64,000 nt of DNA from Ptychodera flava. Taxonomy: Eukaryota > Hemichordata > Enteropneusta > Ptychoderidae. The notes under the pieces were generated by a model. It had not been told where the DNA came from and did not search any database. It saw only the letters and a program-made list of their open reading frames with translations. The stretch's first letter is position 1; the number at the start of each line of letters is the position of its first letter. This document shows positions 36,564 through 48,829 of this stretch, in pieces. Position numbers and translations under genes: made by a program. The stretch covers positions 25,803,332 through 25,867,331 of the forward strand of contig NC_091944.1 of the NCBI RefSeq assembly GCF_041260155.1, given 5' to 3'.

Positions 36564-36871
36564 TTGATTATCGGTTGATAAATAAAGATGATTTTGTTAT
36601 GCGTAGATAATTCATTAAGGGACGCCTATACAGAACAGGTTGCCTAGCATTTGTCAGATTTATGCAAAGGTTTAATAGGCTGTCTTCATTAATACGGGAC
36701 AGGTTGCCTTAAGCCATATGTCATATTCGTATCCTGATCAAATCTTTGCAAAGGTTAAAGGGTAGCGTTTGGGTCGGGTATCGCAGATGCTCCACCTAAA
36801 AAGAATGATTGTATCGTTCTCCATATTTCTTTATGTTCAACAGCTACCTCTCTTTGGAAATCACTCAGACC

Positions 36872-37105
36872 ATGCTGCTTAGAGGCTTTGTTGCAATTAT
36901 TTCAGCCTCAATTGTAATTTGCGTTTTTACGTTGTTCTGGATAAATATTGATTATGATCATTTTGGAATAGGCTACCTACCACGACCGAAGATGACACTG
37001 ACTCCAGAGAAAACCGAAAACAAAAACACCTATGGTATGAAAGACACAAGAATTAATGTGAGCTCATCGACTCCAATGAAGTGGCAGCAGACAGCTTTTA
37101 AATCT
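36872..37105 (+). CDS. exon 1 of copy C
   Basis: 234 bp. Encodes MLLRGFVAIISASIVICVFT and the stem to MKWQQTAFKS; donor GTAAGT. Confidence 0.85.
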
Positions 37106-40100
37106 GTAAGTGTAAACAATGTTTTAAGCAGTAATTTTGTCGTTTGGTTTTATATAGTGATATGACTGCCTCTTTAATTGCTTTATTTTTAGTACTTCAA
37201 AATTAAGTTTTGAAGTCATGCAATCTAAGGTAATTGATGGTTTGAAGCTTCTATTGATGTGTATTCGCTATGTACATATTCTGCGGAACTCTTCTTCCTC
37301 TCCTTTAAGGTGAGGCGCTGACGAATCTTTCTATCAGGAATATCAAGATCTATTTTGCAAACTTACCGACATGTATTCAATGAAATTCGGTGGTTTATTT
37401 TGTGTAATGCGTCATCGACAGCACATGTTACTTTCAGGCACCGTTTGTGAAAACGTCCCTGCACTTCACAAGCTTCCCAAAGAGTTCTCTCGTTTAATTA
37501 GTCTGGCCAATACTAAGCATGTAAAAGTTAAAGCGGTGAAATTCGTTTCTTCGCTTCGATAAAGTGTGTATGTGCGATGTATGATAGTGAGCTTGGTACG
37601 TGAGTGCTTCACGAACTCTACAACGTGTTGGGCGGTCTCAGTCAGAAAAATGTAACAACTTAGCCGGCTATTGAACCACTCTTTTTTGGGAGTGGAGATT
37701 TAGCCGAGCGGTTCTCTCTGTGGCCTCTCAGCTAGGCGACTGATGCCGTATGTTGTGGGTTCGAATCCGATTGAAAACTAGCCGTATGTATTACTTCCTT
37801 GCAACAAGTATCACACATAAAGACAATGTCACATCGTTGCGTATCACTGTTATACATATTGTACTTACATTAGCCTCATTAACATGAAGATAGGTTTTTA
37901 CATTTGTCTTATACAGAAGCGTTTGGACTGTTGCTTTTATAGTTAAATTTAGCAGGCTACTTTCAATACGTCTTATTACGTCCGCAGGTCAATACAACTT
38001 CATCTACACGCTTTCTGCTGTATATCAGTGCCATACATCGCGGTGGCCCAAACTGTCAGTACGGTCATTTTAGATCTGCTGTGCAATACGCTGTCATGCA
38101 AAATCGTTCTTTGGTGAACTCAGTCGTGTTTTATGAACATCGTATGTTCGCTGCACACGAACAAGCGACAGACACAAGGACACTAGAAGAGACATTTGAT
38201 GTCAACCAGTTGAAGACAATTGTGAATATGATCTCTCTGGAAGAATTCAACGCAAATTGCAACAAAACAGTTGAAACTCTCTTAACATCTCCTAAAGGCG
38301 GAAGGCGTGTTATGCATGCGTATTCAATTTCTGCAGAACTTTATCGTTCTGCTTTCGGTGTAGCACTACCAGATTACGAACAGCTACCGGCAACAAACGA
38401 TCAATTCATAGAACAACTTGAAGCAGCGTCTTCGATGAACTGTGTTGGAGTTTGGGCCCTACACTTTGGAGGTCTTTCCGCACGGACTACTGGTGAAAAA
38501 GTCATCGAGCATCTGGTACCGTCACTAGGTATACAGCATGCAGCGGAGAGCATTCGTAACAATGTATTGAAGGGACGGCCATACCTTGCCATTCATTGGA
38601 GGAACAAGCCGAATGAACTGTAAATAAGCTTTTAATAAATAGTAAATAAGAATTTCGATCTAAGCAATTTGAAGTTGTGTACAGTCAGCAAAATGATCTT
38701 GCAACGGTTTATAATAGCAGGTATCGGAATTAAATATGATGAATCATGATTAGTTTCTCTCCTTACTTTTGGTGTTTGGTAAGTTTAGTTAGACATTTTC
38801 ATCAGTTTACGAGACTATTTTTTCACATTGCTATGGGGAAACTAAATCATGTTATAAATTCTAAAAACTCGAAACTTAAATAGTATATTTCGATTTACTT
38901 TATGAGCTTTGGAAATATAAAGCCAATTTCAATGCTGTTAATATGACTATGCGTTTAACATAACGAAAACTATGACGTAAATATGACGTAAAAATGTAAA
39001 TTCATGTAATGTCTTGCCCAGAGTCGATTGCCTACACTTGCGGTGTATTCTAAAGAAGAAACGTGAACAATATATAGTGTCGAGTACTTTAGCTTTGTGG
39101 AAATATTTTAAAGCTGACATTGCAAAAGATTATGTTATGTTATTGCTTCATACAGAAATTGGACCTTCTTTTATTTCTCTACACAAAGCTTGTCGATTTT
39201 GATTATGTTTTGTAGATACAAAGCAATGTGTGAAGATGTCGACAGTGGTCATAACAAAAAATGTGAATACTACAGGCGGGACCTTGGGCTAATGATGAAT
39301 CTAACGCGCAACATTGCTAACTCTATTCAAAATTTCATGAAAACCAACAATTTAACACAAGTGTACGTTGCTACTCCACCTATCTCAACGGTAAGTTCTT
39401 GAAATCTATTACGCTGACTCAATATTTTGTATTCCATAATGTAGATTAATGTACACTATTGTATAGGATTATTTTAAATGCCACTGTCCGATGTTTGTTG
39501 GAGGTATGAAAACTTATAACACCACAATACTGAGTATAGATGTGTAGAGATTTTCTGAGAGGGGCAAAACAACTTATTGGAGATGACCTGATTCAAGATT
39601 CTAAAAAGTGTGCAGTAGTAAATAATATCATACTAATGAACCTTCCAATGCTCAAACTCAGTGTATCCCGCCAGACAAAATCAACCGGCGACGCCTGGCA
39701 TATGATTCGTCTAACATTCTCACAATAAGCTATAATGTGAAGAGGGTTTTGAAACGTAGAGTATGAGTGTATGTAGCATTTGTGATATATGGAAAAATTA
39801 GGTAGTACGCCCTTCGAAATAAAAGTCTTAAACTTTTATTCCAAACTTTCCGTAATCAACCTCAAACCCTTTCCTTTCACTCTCAAGAATGAAAAGCGTA
39901 CATCATCGTAAAAAATATGGAACTGTAAAATATTTACCGACAGGCGATTTCAAAATGACCACCATCCCTGTTTTAACTCTATTGGCAACATGATTTTTGA
40001 TTTTCAAGAAACTGAGCTTATGAAACTATTAATTACCCTATGATCTTAATATTACAGCCCTGAGAAGTGGTAAGCCATGTTGTTGATTTTTTATCAAATT

Positions 40101-43100
40101 GTTTTGCACAAACAGTCAACCTCAAAAATAATACATAAGCAGATGGAAAAGCGAACATAAAATACTCACGATCATAAGCTATTTTTACATGAAAGTCCTA
40201 ATACCTATACCTATCATTGTATTCAAAAAGAATTCATGAGCACTATTGACATTTAACAAATAAAGGAACAAAATAACATTAGTAAAAGCAGCAAAACCCT
40301 AAAGAAACTTCATCGAACTGATTGTTGGACTTTTTGACAAGAACACTGTGTATTTACTTTTTGTTTGAGAGCACAATTTGAGTCAAAATTCTAAAGATAA
40401 GTAATAAATTATTCTATAATAGTAATATACTTTGTAATACACATTTAATATACAATCCTGAAACCAAATCGGAGAGGCCTTACCTTAGAGTCCAAATAGT
40501 TTATAAACAGAAATATATTTACGTTACGTTTTACATGAGTACGGCTGCAGACAAATACGTAAGACCATGTATTATGTTATGCATTAAGTGTTGTAAATAT
40601 GCAACTCTTTCTTCAGCTGAAAGACAGCCTAATTGCTACCGTGGTCAAAGTTAGTTTTGGTATGACCCATATTGTTAATGAGACCTGTTTCAAACCTTGT
40701 CTGATATCCGACTGAATTTAATGAAATAAATGCTTATTACAAAGATTTTTTTCCATTCGAAAAGACACAACTTTATAACTTTGCGAAACCACAGATAACA
40801 CCCACTCTGGCCAGTGGTACCCTATGACCGTGACGGATCTGTCGCTTTTCTTAAATATTTGCACCACTTTAGCACACTTAAATTAAGCATTGTACACGTT
40901 TAAGGGTCTGAAAATCTGTTACGAGGTTCTACCGATAATAAACATATAGAACTCTTTTTGTATTTCGTTAGAATAAGAACCATGTTATTTAGTTTTCGTT
41001 TTACAAGCAAAATATTTACAGTAAGGTTTTTAAAGGTATTTTGCGGCAACTCCATTCTGATAAACATTCAAAAAATCTTGCAATTATTTGCCATGGGATT
41101 TCTTTTTCCTTATATTAACCGTTTTCACCAAAGCTCCCTTTATTTGATTTTTAACATAATGCGTTCAAAATTTTTATGTTTGAAATCGGACACTTAATTG
41201 TCAGAGGAACTGAACAAATTTTAGTACAAATTATTTTTGTTTTTGTTAAACAAATCTAAAATTACATATCACATTTTTATCTTGGAAGACTTAGTTTTTT
41301 TCTTTCCATTTGTATCATTTATTGAAAAGTCGAAAAAAAAAGAATATTTCGTCTTTTTCCATGAAATAAAAATTGCATGAAAAGTATTTCAATTATAATT
41401 AAATTTTCACTTAACAGGTTTGATACACGCTGTGCACGTATCCACATCAGCACTGAGTAGAACAAGCTAGTGGCCTGAACATGATACATTAGTTTATCGG
41501 CAAGATTAAGACATGCTCTGGTGACGAGTCACACGCATGATAGCCTCGAAATAGATATGAAATTAACATTTCCAAATAAATTTTATATTGCACTGCTCTG
41601 CCATTTTTCGTTTATTAAGTGTGCACACGTTGCTTGCCCTTTTGTATGTTCACAGTAAAGAATAGTTATAAAATATATTTCCACGTTTATTTTGAGTCGG
41701 AGCTCTAATTGAATGTCAGATTGTTGTGGAATATTTGAGAGACGATTGTTTGAATGTGATGAAGCTGTTGTTGTGTTTGGTCAGTAATTTTTGTTTATAC
41801 AGGATTAAGTAAACTAAATTGCATAAAAGAAATTATATTTGAAGCGTTTGGGCATGTGAAGTGGTCCTCGACTCTCTATTGTCCCCTGCCCTGTAGCTTT
41901 TGTCTTCATAATATTTTATTAATTGTTTGGTACGCTTTTCTCGACAACAATCACAAATAATAGTAATACATATGTAAATTTATTCTTGCTGCATGATAAA
42001 ACAGCTAGCTTATTTCATACATTTCCAATTCCAGATGCTCTCTTTGCAAAAATCAACATTCTCGTTTTAGTACATAGCACACTCCATGAGTCGTTGATCA
42101 CAGGTATTGTTTGAATATGTTTACTTTTACAAGCAATTTGTTTTCAAGGACAGTGTACCCTTATGTTTTGTAGAACTTCGTGCGAGTACTCAGGAGTCTA
42201 GGGGTCGCAGATACCTTTTCTGCTGAAAATATCACAAATGACAGACATGCTGAAGAGAAGAACGACCCTTATATATGGTCTCTTATCGAACAAGACCTCT
42301 GCGCAAGTAAGTTTACATGTACAAATTTTAATGTTTAGGTAAAACAATTCTCTACCACTCAAGCTTACTTATAAGAACTATGCATTATATGAACAACGAT
42401 TCAATGCACCATCGCATTTTATTAGATCAGTCTATGCAAAGGAGTCTGTGCAAAGTTATCTATCAATTTTTCGTTACCAATCTACCAGATTTAAAGATAT
42501 CTGAAATTCAAAATGGCCGCTTTGCCCTGTGTTATCCATGTACAAAAACGTTATTTTCGAGTTTTGCAAAATTCAGACGGGGAAACATAGTTGATACTAG
42601 ACAGTGCCGAGAATTCATGGTTTCCAACTGCGAGCATTAGTCAAGTTTTGATGCCAGTTGCCAGTTTAAGTCTACTTATCCGACATTAGGACGACAGTGC
42701 TGCGTTTCATTTGATGTGAGGGGAGTACAACTTCAATGTTTTCAGCACTATGGAAATCATTATATACATTGTCTTACACTACGTGAAAAGTAGTTGTTTC
42801 AATCCTTTACGCTCTAGATGATCGGTCTTCCACTATGAAATGCAATGGCAACGTTTTCAGCATACAAATGTACATGTTGTCTTACATACTACTTAAGAAT
42901 GCTTTTATTTGCAAGAACATTTTGCCTTTGATGAAATATATACTCTGAAATTAATTACATTTTTGTCACAAACACCTCGTCTCGTAAAGCTCTTTAAAAT
43001 ATAGATGTTATATTAAAGTAAAGTCATTAAAATGTCTTTTTTGTCAAAAAGTGCAGTTAAATATTGTCACCTAGAAAAGTTAGTGAAGGCGAAGCCACTT

Positions 43101-43422
43101 TTGAAGAACAGAAATTGAGTTGTTGACGGAACGTCCGTAGTTACTAAATAGACTATTTTTGTTTTACATATGGCGATCTGCAAATGCAGATATTCGTGGC
43201 ACTTGAATATTCCGTGATAATGATTCTCATTCATAGGAAAATAATAATTAGTTCATGTTGTTATTTTTTGTCTTCGCAGATGCCGACGTATTTATTGGGC
43301 ACTACAACAGTACTTGGTCTCGGAGAGTTCATGACAGAAGGTTGGGAAACATGGCTAAATATCTGACAATTAAAGACTTTGCAGCTAAGTCTTCGACTGA
43401 ACTATTTAGCCGCCGTCGCTAG
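36872..43422 (+). CDS. O-fucosyltransferase-like type II membrane protein, copy C (intact, 438 aa)
   Basis: Exons 36872-37105, 37988-38619, 39216-39390, 42174-42306 and 43280-43422 join to 1317 bp in frame, 438 residues plus stop. The protein is two residues shorter than copy B because exon 2 reads FAAHEQATD where B has FAAHAHEQPRD, a difference shared with copy D. All O-FucT-like motifs are intact (GGPNCQYGH, AIHWRNKPNE, VYVATPP, EQDLCA, STWS). Two substitutions stand out in an otherwise conserved stretch: AIHRGG replaces AIGRGG, and VADTFS replaces VANTFS. The first lies in the glycine-rich loop near the start of the domain and may affect activity (inference). Confidence 0.8.
37522..37782 (+). 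mobile_element. tRNA-derived SINE-like insert in intron 1 of copy C
   Basis: Absent from B and D, where AGCATGTATTAC is uninterrupted. The right part has an A-box-like TAGCCGAGCGGT at 37701 and a B-box GGTTCGAATCC at 37758, spaced as in a Ser/Leu-type tRNA. The acceptor stem does not pair, so it is not a working tRNA. A TGTA-containing flank at both sides suggests a short target duplication. Confidence 0.6.
37988..38619 (+). CDS. exon 2 of copy C
   Basis: 632 bp after CCGCAG. Encodes VNTTSSTRFLLYISAIHRGG to AIHWRNKPNE. Shares the two-codon deletion with copy D. Confidence 0.88.
39216..39390 (+). CDS. exon 3 of copy C
   Basis: 175 bp after TTTTGTAG (other copies TTTGCAG). Encodes YKAMCEDVDSGHNKKCEYYR to YVATPPIST. 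Confidence 0.86.
42174..42306 (+). CDS. exon 4 of copy C
   Basis: 133 bp. NFVRVLRSLGVADTFSAENI to SLIEQDLCA, phase 0 to 1. Confidence 0.86.
43280..43422 (+). CDS. exon 5 (last) of copy C
   Basis: 143 bp. One residue (KSSTE for KSTTE) differs from A and B. Stop TAG at 43420. Confidence 0.87.
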
Positions 43423-43459
43423 CGTGAAAACAAAATCAAATTGATATTTTCTTGCTTCT

Positions 43460-43527
43460 TGTATTAGTTGTAGTAGTAGTAATAGTTGTAGTTGTAGTAG
43501 TGGTAGTAGTAGCAGCAGCAGCAGCAA
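43460..43527. repeat. degenerate (TAG)n/(CAG)n tract after copy C
   Basis: Same position as the pure arrays after A and B but interrupted, with a run of GCA triplets at its end. Confidence 0.85.
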
Positions 43528-44660
43528 GCTAAAACAAACAAGTTATGAAACTCAGAAATTCAGAAAAGGTTGACCATTGTTTACTCCAAAATTGCATCAT
43601 TAAAGTTCCATGTCAACATGAACAAGCAAGTCTGTGTTTTGAATCAGTTTGCAATAAACAAATTCTAGAAGTAAGTGTACTCGAAAACGGGTTTTAAAAC
43701 TTATAAGGAATAAACTGGATCAATATGATGCTTTTTTATTTCTTCTCGCAAGATGAATGGCTAGCTTCGCAATAGTCGTTATATAAATGAAAAGAGAAAT
43801 GGCAGGTTTACTGACTATGATATTTTTTATTGGTGGATTGATGAAATACCAGGAAATAGGAGCGTGAATTCATTGGCATAACTTAGTAAATAAGTTATTC
43901 TTGTGATAAGCTCATGAACGGTTGTATTTTCCGACACTCAAAGAGGGCATGCATAATGGAATCTTGCGTGTCACAAAGTGTGCAATTAGCATTCAAACAA
44001 AGACCAGCACGCACGATGAAGAAAGTTTCCCGTGGCGATAGTTCCATGCATAACCCTTTTTGGTGGATAGGTGAAACATGACAAGCTTTGAAGTTTGGTT
44101 TTACAGTATCTGATAAACTTAGAATATCCCCCGTACTGTGTCAACGGCATCTAGACGACGTATTGAATGCTGGACTCAAATAAGATATTTATATATCGCA
44201 CCTCTTTCCAGTTTGTAAAAGGCAAGATTGAGTTCCTTTGAGTGGTACACTTCAAAATACTAGTGAGAAGGAGAAGCAGTATCAGTTGGCTGCAGATTTT
44301 CCAGTTAACTGCTGATAATGGATTCATTCTGGGATAGCATCATTTATTTCTCTGAGTATCCGAGTCAGCAGATGACGAGAACAGATATTAACTTTACTAG
44401 CAATGTCTGATGCTAACAACCAACGTTTCTCATGAGTATCAATCAAATCACCGATTGTAGTAATTCCACCGCGTACAAAACAAACTTTATTACTGTCACA
44501 CACATTGTAAAGTTGTGGGATAAGCGGTTTATAAAAGAGCGGTTCCTTCGAAATCAAATAGATGTCATCAGAATTTCCTTTGCGTATTTTTTCAGTCGAC
44601 TCCCAACACGTAAGGAGTTCTCGATGAAATTTTGGAAGAATAACACTGTTAAATAAAATT
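43528..44660 (-). mobile_element. LINE ORF2 C-terminal fragment (L1/Tx1-like)
   Basis: Minus-strand coding remnants in order from the right: PLFYKPLIPQ and GGITTIGDLIDTHEKRW (44557-44324), the usual region after the reverse transcriptase in L1-like ORF2; then KRVMHGTIATGNFLHRA near 44050; then GLCLNANCTLCDTQDSIMHA near 44000, the C-x2-C Cys/His motif. Several stops and shifts. It extends further 5' than the related fragments after A and B. Confidence 0.75.
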
Positions 44661-45290
44661 CAATTTGTTAAGAGTAAATGTTCCCTGTACGTAGCTGACC
44701 GACAGTACTGAAATAGAAGTCTGTATAAAGAAAAGTAGGATGTGGAGAGTGTCCTTATAGATAACGCTGTAGATATCTCAAGCGGAGTGAGTTAAGACGT
44801 GTAGAAAGATGAACCAAATCTTTACCTCCTTTATCAAGAGGTAAGCAACCTCTCTTGGTAGGAATCAAATGATTGCCTTGCCGTACTAGGAGAAAATCCA
44901 AGAACAGTCACTGCAGATGACACCAAGACGACACCAAGACGACACCAAACCACAATGGGCTTATCAGTCACTTCAAACTAAATTGCATACATTTAAGGAC
45001 AACTTTTCCTGGAAAACATATTCATTAGTTGTACCAAATACGGCTAGTTTTCAATCGGGTTCGAACCCACAACATACGGCATACATTTTAATGAATAAAT
45101 CAGTACGTTTAATAACGTCTAAAGCGATACCTATTAAAGCATGAGGACTAAACGATATTCATAAGTTATTTATTGTCGTTTCTTATGAGGTCTAGAAATA
45201 TATCTGGCCGTACTTCTACATATGTAATTAGCTAAAAACTCAAGTTTCTGTCTGATAGTACTACCCACTAAACATATGCCTAAAATGAAA
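44661..45290. other. unassigned sequence with a SINE-like piece
   Basis: Nothing recognised apart from the tRNA-like segment at 45032-45090 and a direct ACACCAAGACG duplication at 44919-44945. Confidence 0.4.
45032..45090 (-). mobile_element. tRNA-derived SINE-like fragment, minus strand
   Basis: The reverse complement reads GCCGTATGTTGTGGGTTCGA then ACCCGATTGAAAACTAGCCG, matching 37745-37786. The shared tail GAAAACTAGCCGTAT outside the tRNA box shows that the two are one repeat family. Confidence 0.65.
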
Positions 45291-46010
45291 ACTAGACGAA
45301 TTAAAACTGCTCAAAGACTCAAAGACGGAGCTGTCAAAGCCTAAAATTTGTTGACCAGCATGTTGCTAGTGGTTCAGTACCAACACATGCAGTTCCACCT
45401 CCTGCACTCTCAAATGACCAACATCAGATCTCCAGGTCATAGTCTGCTATTTTGACGAATGCTTTTCTCATGCACTCTCTGGCATTGCATCCGTCGCTGT
45501 TTATTCCACTTTGCGATTCCTAGAAATGTGAAGTATTTCTTTAACAGTGTCAAACAGGAACCTCCCCTTTAAAAGCCGGATTACAGTAAGTCTATGCAAA
45601 TATCAGAAATTCACGCCACTAATCGGACGTGTCACGGTTACTCTACGGTGCAACAATCCCTCCACAGGGCATGTGCTCTACTCAAAGGACGTGTTGTCTT
45701 TGGTCTCAGAATCCCGTAATTTTGTCATGTTTACCGCTCAAATTGTCATTGAATCTTGACCTGTGAATATATAGCGACTACAGGAGAGGAAAATAAACTG
45801 AAAAAATGTGCCTTTGTCAGAGAACGGATATGTTCCGAACCGTGTGCCCTGAACGATCATTTGACAACATTAATTTTGTAGATGTCATGAAACTGCTAAT
45901 TATGATTGTTCAAATTTTCATACGTCCAAGCGATGTTTACCCAGATTTAATGCAAGAACGTATTAGTGCAGCACGCAAACCGCTTGTAAAAGTACCATTG
46001 CATAAACGAC
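45291..46010 (+). repeat. 3' flank block of copy C
   Basis: Homologue of 18970-19650 and 30750-31220, more diverged than A is from B. Confidence 0.65.
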
Positions 46011-46436
46011 CAACGGTACACTTTTTTTCTCTCTAGACTAAGTAGTAGTCGTCAGAAAGACCGTGTGGCATGTGGTCCTGAGAAGGATCGTTTTTGTGGT
46101 GTCTTTTTTGTGGTCGTAGCCAAAAAGGTTCCCCACCAACTTACATTTCTTCCGTAACCACGTTTTTTTTGAGACGTAATAAATGATGAAAATGACTGAC
46201 GTCATTTCAGTGGAAGTACGCGAGTAAGCTTTTATAGGTGCCGAAGGCGACATGCTATTGTCGCGCAGTGATCATACCATACATGTAGATTGTCTTCAGC
46301 ACTGCTCGAGAAAATCTTTTGGGCATATATCTATTTTAACTTAAGTTTTAGTGCTGCATTTCGTCTTAGCAACAACGTGTAACATTTATTACCAAATGTG
46401 TATGCATGCCACAATGGTAAGAAAAAACAAGTATAA

Positions 46437-46520
46437 AAATCTCGTTATTAGAAGATTTATGTTCTCGTAATCATGCTCGGAGATTTGATTCTCGTAATAG
46501 CGAGTTTTGATTATCGACAT
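46437..46520. repeat. CTCGTAATTACGAG-type minisatellite, degenerate
   Basis: Units such as ATCTCGTTATTAGAAGATTT, TTCTCGTAATCATG and TTCTCGTAATAGCGAG. Confidence 0.55.
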
Positions 46521-46918
46521 CACTTTATTGTGATATTTCAGCTCATCGAATAGTATTATCATGGACTCTTGGGGGTTCTGTTTTATTGCGCTCCAGTAAG
46601 TGTCTATTTTTATAATTAGCTGTGTTGTCGATGAAAGAGAATGCAAATCGCTACAAGGCATGAGTCCTTGGCCACTAGCGGCACTACACCAACAATGCAA
46701 CATGCCAGAAGTCAATCAACAATTACATAACAATTGTAAGACGTGGGCACACCACTAAGTAGTTGTTTGAAGGGTGAGAGCTGCAATTGGTCGGAATTAC
46801 ATGATCATGCTCACTGTGTCGGCAGTTCACCGTCGTCCACAATGTGTTGCTGAATGTGGTGGTGTCGAAGTCACTTACAACCACAGCTAAGCTGAGCTAG
46901 GCCGGGAAGATCATATCC

Positions 46919-46944
46919 CTCGTGTCATGATATCATGACACGAG
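46919..46944. repeat. 26-bp perfect palindrome
   Basis: CTCGTGTCATGAT followed directly by its exact reverse complement, with no loop. It may be the core of a short MITE or a protein-binding site; nothing around it decides. Confidence 0.8.
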
Positions 46945-47889
46945 AGAAATGCGAAGTCGTTGGCCTGAATTTTCACCGAAATATCAGAATATGATTCTCA
47001 CTGGAATCAGTTTTCTGTTATGGATGTGTCACAGTGTTTTACCTGCACTACCTAGTTACAGTGTTTGACCTACACCAACCCATCACGCTTTCTGCTGTAT
47101 CAACAGCGCTATCATTCCTGTCCGGTCACATCTACACTGTAAAGTTATTGTTCAAGGATAGAACACCAATTAAACGCCTTTTTGTAACACTTTTTGAACG
47201 CGTCTAGACGTTCAGAAATTTAACACTACGTGTTCAACCAACGTCCAGTTTTTGAAAACCGTGTGCAGATTTTGAACACTATGTGTTCATCAGATATTAT
47301 ATTGAACACATGGTGTTCCATATCTGAACACACGTTGCACATGAAATGTGTTCAAAAAATTGAACGCATTTACGCGTTCAAAGGGCTGTAACACTTTTTG
47401 AACGCATGGACGCCGTTCAACGATAAGTGTGTTAATAGATTGAACACATGATATGCACTTATTGAACACATTAACTTTTGGCGTTCAGGGGTGTTCAAGC
47501 CTGGAAATAACATAACGGACCACTGATATTCAGTAAAGTTATTTTATTCTAAAAATATACAAAAAATTAGTTGAGTAAAATACAATTATTTAGTGTAAAA
47601 TTGAAAATAAACATGGTCACTTGTAAAGTTTGTCAGAGGAAAACACCAACGGTGTAAACACCTTCCTATCAAAACATAAACAAAAGAAATCTTTATAAAC
47701 ACTGTCGATCGTTTTCAAAATATATGAACAAAGTAATGACAAACAGGTTTGACTTCAATATTGTGGATTTCGTTATATGTTAAAACTTATAAAACTTAAA
47801 AAATATATATTTTGAAAAAGCTCAAAATCTGGCGTAATTATTGTGTTGAAAACACGTATTCGTATGAAATGTTTACTCCGTTTTTGTAA

Positions 47890-47985
47890 GATAGTTTAAG
47901 ACATTTCCTCTTGTACGTTGGGTTCGAGTCCCGGTTGATACCATCGTATTTGTATAGACAATTGCAAACTTGGAAAAAGGCTAGT
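47890..47985 (+). mobile_element. possible tRNA-derived SINE fragment
   Basis: Contains a B-box-like GGGTTCGAGTCCCGG at ~47920. No A box in the right place, so only a fragment. Confidence 0.35.
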
Positions 47986-48147
47986 CAAGGCTTCTCTGAT
48001 GTACATGGTACATAGTTGTCCACACTAAAGTAAACACAGCATGTCAAGTTGTAACAAAGTGTCACAGTTAAGACACAACATGCAGAAAGTGGGTAAAGGG
48101 GTCCTTGGAAGTGTAAAACCAATTTTCTTGTCCAACAAAGTCCTTAA

Positions 48148-48497
48148 TTAAAGCCCCAGTGCTGCTAACTTTCGATGATTTTTCATTATTTTTATTTTAT
48201 AAATCAATTGCAACTTCTTATTCTACTCCCAAAGAATGTTAGAACACCCACTTTTACTTGTAAACTTAGCGTCTATATGTTTAAAATGCATGAATATTGT
48301 TTACATTTGAATTCTAGTCCGAACCAGAAGTCAGTTTTCAACAATAACAATGCAGTTTACAACCATAGGGGCTGAGTTGACAAGATGGATACTGTGTATA
48401 TCAACATTCTTTGGGGAGAAGAACAAGGATTAATGGTTCACATTCAAAATAAAAATGGTGAAATTATCAACAAAAGTTAGCAGCACTGGGGCTTTAA
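48148..48497. mobile_element. 350-bp TTAA MITE
   Basis: 25-bp terminal inverted repeats, identical over TTAAAGCCCCAGTGCTGC and on to CTAACTTT. The ends share TTAAAGCCCCA with the MITE at 14585-15106, so the two belong to one family. Confidence 0.9.
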
Positions 48498-48829
48498 CGG
48501 AAAGGTTTGTCTGTTATGAATATCTTTAAATAAAGCCTGAAATAAATAAGTGACATTTCAAAACTCTACTTCTCAGAAATTGAAAACACATTAACTAATT
48601 TTGACTTCGTTCATAAGTTTTCTTCTGTATGTCAATAAGCATTTGCTGTTGAACCTGGAAATTTCAGTCCTTACTAAAATTCACTTGTAAAAGGAAAACT
48701 GCAGTCTAAAACCAATGGCAACAACCTAAATGTTAGCCCTTTCAACACCAATATAGCAATACAACAAGCGACTTAGACGTCGAAAGAGCTCGCAGTGTTA
48801 TGTAAAGGATCTCTGACAGCTCAATTCGG

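Larger units (their letters stand above)
46011..47132. other. unassigned sequence
   Basis: No gene supported. Contains a short minisatellite and a perfect short palindrome listed separately. Confidence 0.4.

Noticed and set aside
37695-37782. Functional tRNA(Ser/Leu) gene
   Set aside because: A and B boxes are present, but the acceptor and T stems do not pair properly, and the segment is part of an insert with a second truncated copy elsewhere.
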